A DNA stretch of 64,000 bases from Armillaria gallica. Lineage: Eukaryota; Basidiomycota; Agaricomycetes; Agaricales; Physalacriaceae. Location of the stretch: NCBI GenBank assembly GCA_037576215.1, contig JBANDB010000004.1, forward strand, positions 2,976,001-3,040,000. Direction: 5' to 3'. A program made the position numbers and the translations under genes. The notes below the pieces were generated by a model. That model was not told where the DNA came from, searched no databases, and saw nothing but the letters and a program-made list of their open reading frames with translations. Shown one piece after another: positions 59,792-64,000 of this stretch (position 1 is its first letter; the number at the start of each line of letters is the position of its first letter).

Positions 59792-60734
59792 TTATATACG
59801 AGGAACATACGGATACCCGGTAATGTTTCGAAACCAGTGACAAAAATATTCAGTAGGCACGACATCTACAAAGAGTCGCCTGTAACGATCAATGAGAGAG
59901 TGATCATTTGGGTCAATGAACGCGACCCTCTCAAAGTCTACCATCACCGCTTGAACATCCTCCGTGTCGATTTCATGGCGGGCTGGACAGCACTCAGTGG
60001 GGCAAAAAGGTCCTTGACGACCTGGGGGTCTGAGGATGACGTTCCGTGGAGCCAAGTCGCCATGAGAAACACCAAGGTTGAGGAACGCCGTAGCCAATCG
60101 GAAGACGGTGGAGAATATAACATCGCGGTGCGTCTCGCATAGATAATCGGCAACAATCTCATCCATGTCATCTCCCTTCTCGCAAAGATACCGTAGGTCC
60201 TTCCCGGTGACGTGCTCCAATAGCAGGACGTACACGGTCCTTCCTTCTTGTTCAAGAAGAGCCGTCGCATAGAGGCCGAGGCATCGAGGAATACAACTTC
60301 CTTGGAGAGATTGGAGTTTCTCGTATGCTCTCACTTCGCTCGCAGCAGACCATACAGCAAGGCGGAGAGGATCGACGTTGTCATATGAATCAAGGAAGTA
60401 TAGGGGATCATAAAACTTGGCGATGACAGTAGAAGGTGGTGTAGAAGACGGTGTAGCAGTCCAAACGTGAGTAACGTGTTCTCGAATCCGGCCGCACAAG
60501 TGTTGAGATAGAGTGATGGTCAGGGGATGGGGATGGTGGGAGATGTATGCGATCAGCGAGGCACAGAGCATATACGCCGTTCGACCTTTGACGCTGCAGG
60601 GACTGCTCATTGTGTTCGCACCACTCGTCACCCTCGGGAAAGTCAGGATTTTGGATGGTATATAGCGGGTATGAAGCGCCAGGAAAGTAGATATCGTTGG
60701 GATCAGGCGCCGTGCCATCGAGTGGTTCAGACAT
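59792..60734 (-). pseudogene. K8: inverted kinase copy, broken by a single base
   Basis: MSEPLDGTAPDPNDIYFPGA opens at 60734 and runs to HLPPSPSP. One extra C in a CCCC run (60523-60526 on the plus strand) then shifts the frame; removing it would rejoin LTITLSQHLCGRIREHVTHV and an otherwise complete kinase. Landmarks: VIAKFYDPLYF, EVRAYEKLQSLQG, YVLLLEHVTGKD, SHGDLAPRN (the most canonical His-Gly-Asp of the family) and MVDFERV. With a single homopolymer lesion it may be a very young pseudogene or a sequencing error. It is the divergent partner in the inverted module with T6. Confidence 0.7.
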
Positions 60735-61484
60735 CAGGTTGTGGTGTCCCCTTTCGGATGCCGGCCGTCGCGTCCCGAACGGCCACCGCCAATTCTACCA
60801 CTGAACCCGCACCTTTTCTCTTATCCACCGCATTACTCCTTCCCTCGACCATCGTTGGTAGGCAAAGTACGCCAATAAGCAAAAGGGTAGATCATGATAT
60901 GTATCTGAAATTTGTTGAATTTGTGAACAGCCAAAGGCCAATGTTAACGCACTAGTATCATACAATCCTCGTTCATGGATTCACAACCGTCGGTACAATT
61001 TGCGATTCGTGAATGTCCCGACGACTCCTACTCACAAAAAATACGAGCTTGCAGGTCCTTAGGTGATGGTCTCAAAGACTGAAGACATTGCCTTTTCAAC
61101 CGAGAACCGTAACAAAACCGTAAAAGCTGGCTATATGCGGTTACAATGACGAGGTACCGGCATTTAGAAGTTATGCAAGAGAACGACGACGAGAAAGAGA
61201 TTCGATAACGTTAGAACCCAAGGAGAGGCGTAACGACGCCCAGCAGTAATGTATGAGGGGCTGGGCTGCATGAACAGCGGTCATGATGGTGGCGGCGGTA
61301 AAAAACAGAGCATGCTCGGATTTAGCCGGCCTCTTGTCTGTGCTGCTCCTTGGCGCAAAATTACTTACGCTGATCTGATTCCGTTGAACTACGAATCTCC
61401 CTACGTATCCGCTCTTTTCCGCACGTAATATCACTCGGCTCAATGTTCAGGTCATGATGAATGATGAATCAGCCTGCAATGTAT
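60735..61484 (-). repeat. Array repeat, inverted: 5' module of K8
   Basis: Reverse complement matches 47100-47750 and the other K upstream modules (ccggctaaatccgagcatgc, cagatcagcgtaag). Confidence 0.6.
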
Positions 61485-61770
61485 GTAAGATATGCGTCAC
61501 CAGGAACAGGGACCCTTATGTAAGCAGGGTTGTGGCATCCCGCCTCCCGCCTCCTCCCACCTGGCATGATAGTTGCTGGATCATCACAAAGCTCATCTCA
61601 TGCACAAATTACATGCTTGGGTATCATTATTACTATCTTGTAGGTGGTCTATGGCTCTCCAGAGCGCCCACAGAGATAAAATGAAAAAAAAATCCAACGG
61701 ATTTGCGCTTACGTAGCGTGACTGTCACGGGTTACATAAGGGTCCCTGTTCCTGGTGACGCATATCTTAC
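61485..61770. mobile_element. Foldback or MITE-like unit with perfect 39-bp inverted arms
   Basis: Arms at 61485-61523 and 61732-61770 are exact reverse complements (outer sequence GTAAGATATGCGTCACCAGG). The 208-base interior has no coding capacity and includes a C/T-rich run and an A-tract. No clear target duplication flanks it. It lies between the K8 upstream module and the T6 flank, that is, at the axis of the inverted module. Confidence 0.65.
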
Positions 61771-62195
61771 TTCAGGTCTTCACGTCGCAATCCAGACTGA
61801 AACTAAAGCTAAAGTGGGTATTAGCGCGGTCGATACACCATCGTTCCTCCCTGACAATACACTTGCTTCCAGATCGGATACCATGCCGAGGATTGATCCC
61901 AAGACAAGTTGGTTCAAATTGCTGGCCTCAGCATTTACGCCAGACGTTTACCACCAGAGGAACGTCTGGTGGTCATGGGTGGTCATACTATCACCTACCT
62001 GCTTACATGCCCAAGTTGAAGTGGTTCTTTTAAGTGATATCTCATGACACGAGTCAGTATCATATACTCCTCGAAACACGGCTTGGCACTGATGCCCACG
62101 ATTGTTTTTCTATCTTTAAAGACGGACATCATGAACGAACTTCCTGATAGTCATCTTGTAGACGCCGGAATTACTGCACTGCACAGGTTCTGACT

Positions 62196-62202
62196 CTATA
62201 TC
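62196..62202 (+). promoter_or_regulatory. Candidate TATA box of T6
   Basis: CTATATC about 40 bases before the ATG at 62237; the same phrase sits before T3, T4 and T5 on the minus strand. Confidence 0.45.
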
Positions 62203-62236
62203 AGACTTTCATGTCTCCATAGTGTCTGACAATACG

Positions 62237-64000
62237 ATGGCTGCATCCCACCCCCCTCCCCTACACATCGCTCCCTTACCTTCCATCGACTCATCGGCCG
62301 TTAGCCTCCTGGATGATTATGACAGCTCTAAACCTCAAACTCGCATCTCTTACGGCAGTAGAAGGAGGTTATCAATCGCTGTCATCATCCCGGGAATCCT
62401 TATTTTCATTGCCAGTGCCGGACTCGCATCCGCACTATTGATATGGCTTCAATCCCACCGCGTAGTAGAGCCCCACATATCCCGTGAGGACCCGTACTTC
62501 CTCAATGCTATCGTCGCAATAGAGGGACCAAGAGCCCGCTGGTTCGATCATGGCTCTTTTGTGACTGATACGACAATGTACGGTTTAGCTATGTCAGCTG
62601 TTTCTGTAAGTCCTATTTCTCCGCTCTTTCATTTAGACGATAACAAACCACCTGTAGGCGCAGCTGGTATCTCTCACTGTACCATTTCTTCTAGGTTTGC
62701 TCGGTTATCGGCTGGCCTCCATGTGGGTCCTTGCGCAAGAAAAGGAACGCACAGGATCTATGCCAACCGCAGCTCAGTATGGCCTACTCGTCAAATTATG
62801 CGGATCGGCGAACCTTTTCAGCGCATATGAAACAGTGCGGTACCTCAAGCGTGGGCGTGAACGAAGACCACAAGCACCCACTAGCTTGATTGTTGCTTTG
62901 ACAATCCTCGTTCTAGCCATTCTTCTGAATCATCTTCTCTCGTACGTTTACCAGAACGGATGGAGCGATCAGATACTGATAACGTTCTAGTGCCGCAGAC
63001 TTATGGCTGCACACCACTGCAACCACCTTCCTCCACACTTCTATGATCAAAATTCCTGTAAAATTTTTGCCTGATATCGGTACAAAGATCAACCTCACGG
63101 CGTGTCCCGGACCCACAGTGTCTATACATCTCACACTGAGCCCGCCAATAGCTGAACAAAATTACAGCAACTGTGCACACTTGGCTATTGAGGGTGACTT
63201 AGACCCTGTCCACCGATGGGGTAACGCAGGAATGATCGCCGAGGGACTTGCCGTCGCCAGAAACAGTAGTTCCGTATCAAGGTCTGTCATGGTCGATAAC
63301 ATGGCAGTCCTTGTACCCAGTACTATGCCTGACAACGTTGACAAACTTACATTTAATTCTTTCGGACTTGTCGCTCAGTGCCAGCCCGTGGTCGACTGTT
63401 TGACCAATCTTTCGGCAGTATTCTACTGTCCTTCTTTCAGTCCTCCCTACAACACCAGTAGTACAGATATGCCTGCAGGTTCTGAAGACTTCAGCCGCAT
63501 TGATCTGCTCGATCTGACGAGCAACGCTGTGTCGCAAGATCCATATGGTGGATACCCTCTCGACTCTGTCTTGAACCCACATGGAGCACGCGTCATCCTC
63601 TACTGGATAGATGAAGGCACCCATGACATCACCTTTCCCGCCGAGGGTACACCTGGGTGGTATCAAAGAGAAATCGGCATAACTCGTCGTGTATATTGGT
63701 ACACAAGTACATGCGGTATGACTGCGTACAACGTTTCACTTTCTTACAGTACTCTCGACGGAAACAATGGGTATGCATTTGTGTCCCCTCCCGTCCTGTC
63801 CAACTTCAACACTACGTCTGCTCTCTTTGCAGCTTTTGACTCCACCTATCGGACAAATCTGGTTGACTCTCTGAAATACACCCTCAGGACTTCCTTCACC
63901 CTTTCCGCAGAGACATTCACTACAGTTCTCTCGCGGAATATGTCTTACGCCGCAATGGGCCTTGCGTCGCCTCTCTTCGAACGCGACAACAGCACCGGCG
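62237..64000 (+). CDS. T6: four-TM glycoprotein, inverted copy, cut by the window end
   Basis: Exons 62237-62605 (369 nt), 62658-62941 (284 nt) and 62991 to beyond 64000. The frame is open throughout. The ATG at 62237 (MAASHPPPLHIAPLP) is chosen; the codon fifteen bases upstream that could also open the frame is GTG. Spans: about 50-72, 115-150 and 195-217, then the glycosylation-rich domain (NLTACPGP, NYSNC, NTSS, NVSLSY, NTTS, NMSYA); the fourth span is outside the window. Less like T3 and T4 than they are to each other in the first third of the domain. Its orientation is opposite to T1-T5. Confidence 0.78.

Noticed and set aside
59729..60142. Plus-strand 137-codon frame opposite K8
   Set aside because: Antisense shadow of the K8 kinase domain.
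61941..61970. Small palindrome (9-bp arms) upstream of T6, related to a sequence at 39390
   Set aside because: Too short to call an element or regulator; kept only as part of the T flank.
1..64000. CRISPR arrays, tRNA and rRNA genes, bacterial-type operons or terminators
   Set aside because: None seen. The gene structure is eukaryotic throughout; a short tRNA could still have been missed without a scanning tool.

Overview
The window reads as nuclear DNA of a filamentous basidiomycete, most likely an agaricomycete. The evidence is genes cut by many 45-70 nt GT-AG introns, a FunK1-type kinase, a DUF6534-like membrane gene, an F-box gene, a cellular RNA-dependent RNA polymerase (RDR) and a Copia-type Gag element. 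All calls come from reading the sequence and from remembered family patterns; no database search was run.

Layout. 0-7 kb: the 3' exon of a UBE2S-like E2 (9-580, +), an 11-exon gene joining a Cdc24-like RhoGEF/PH half to a TKL-like kinase (1155-4364, +), and a DUF6534-like membrane gene or pseudogene (5190-7052, -). 9-49 kb: a degenerating tandem array. Each module is an atypical kinase gene (K, +), a second kinase relic (KB, +) and a convergent multi-exon membrane glycoprotein gene (T, -). Modules: K1/KB1/T1 (9.6-13.9), K2/KB2/T2 (19.2-25.4), K3/KB3/T3 (28.8-32.7), K4/KB4/T4 (35.1-39.1), K5/KB5/T5 (40.4-45.4) and K7 with T fragments (47.8-48.97 and 51.5). Between modules lie a FunK1 kinase gene (15.3-18.1, +), a small LTR element encoding only Gag (26.5-28.2), a gene for an acidic-tailed protein of unknown function (33.6-34.7, -) and a 1.1-kb TIR element (45.96-47.07). 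49-58.7 kb: single-copy genes, namely an F-box-like protein (-), an intron-rich RDR (52272-57287, +) and a tetraspan membrane protein (-). 59-64 kb: an inverted module, K8 (-) and T6 (+, running off the window).

How the genes relate. The K and T families have multiplied together in a fixed convergent arrangement, so they have been inherited as a unit. Only K1 among the kinases, and T3, T4 and T6 among the membrane proteins, keep open reading frames; the other copies carry identifiable frameshifts, stops, a lost start codon or an insertion. T gene structure is strikingly constant: exon 1 is 369 nt and exon 2 is 284 nt in four copies measured, including the inverted one. A surface glycoprotein evolving beside a kinase could suggest a recognition or signalling pair, but that is inference only. 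The RDR belongs to RNA silencing, and the UBE2S-like and Cdc24-like genes to APC/C ubiquitination and polarity signalling, by family knowledge.
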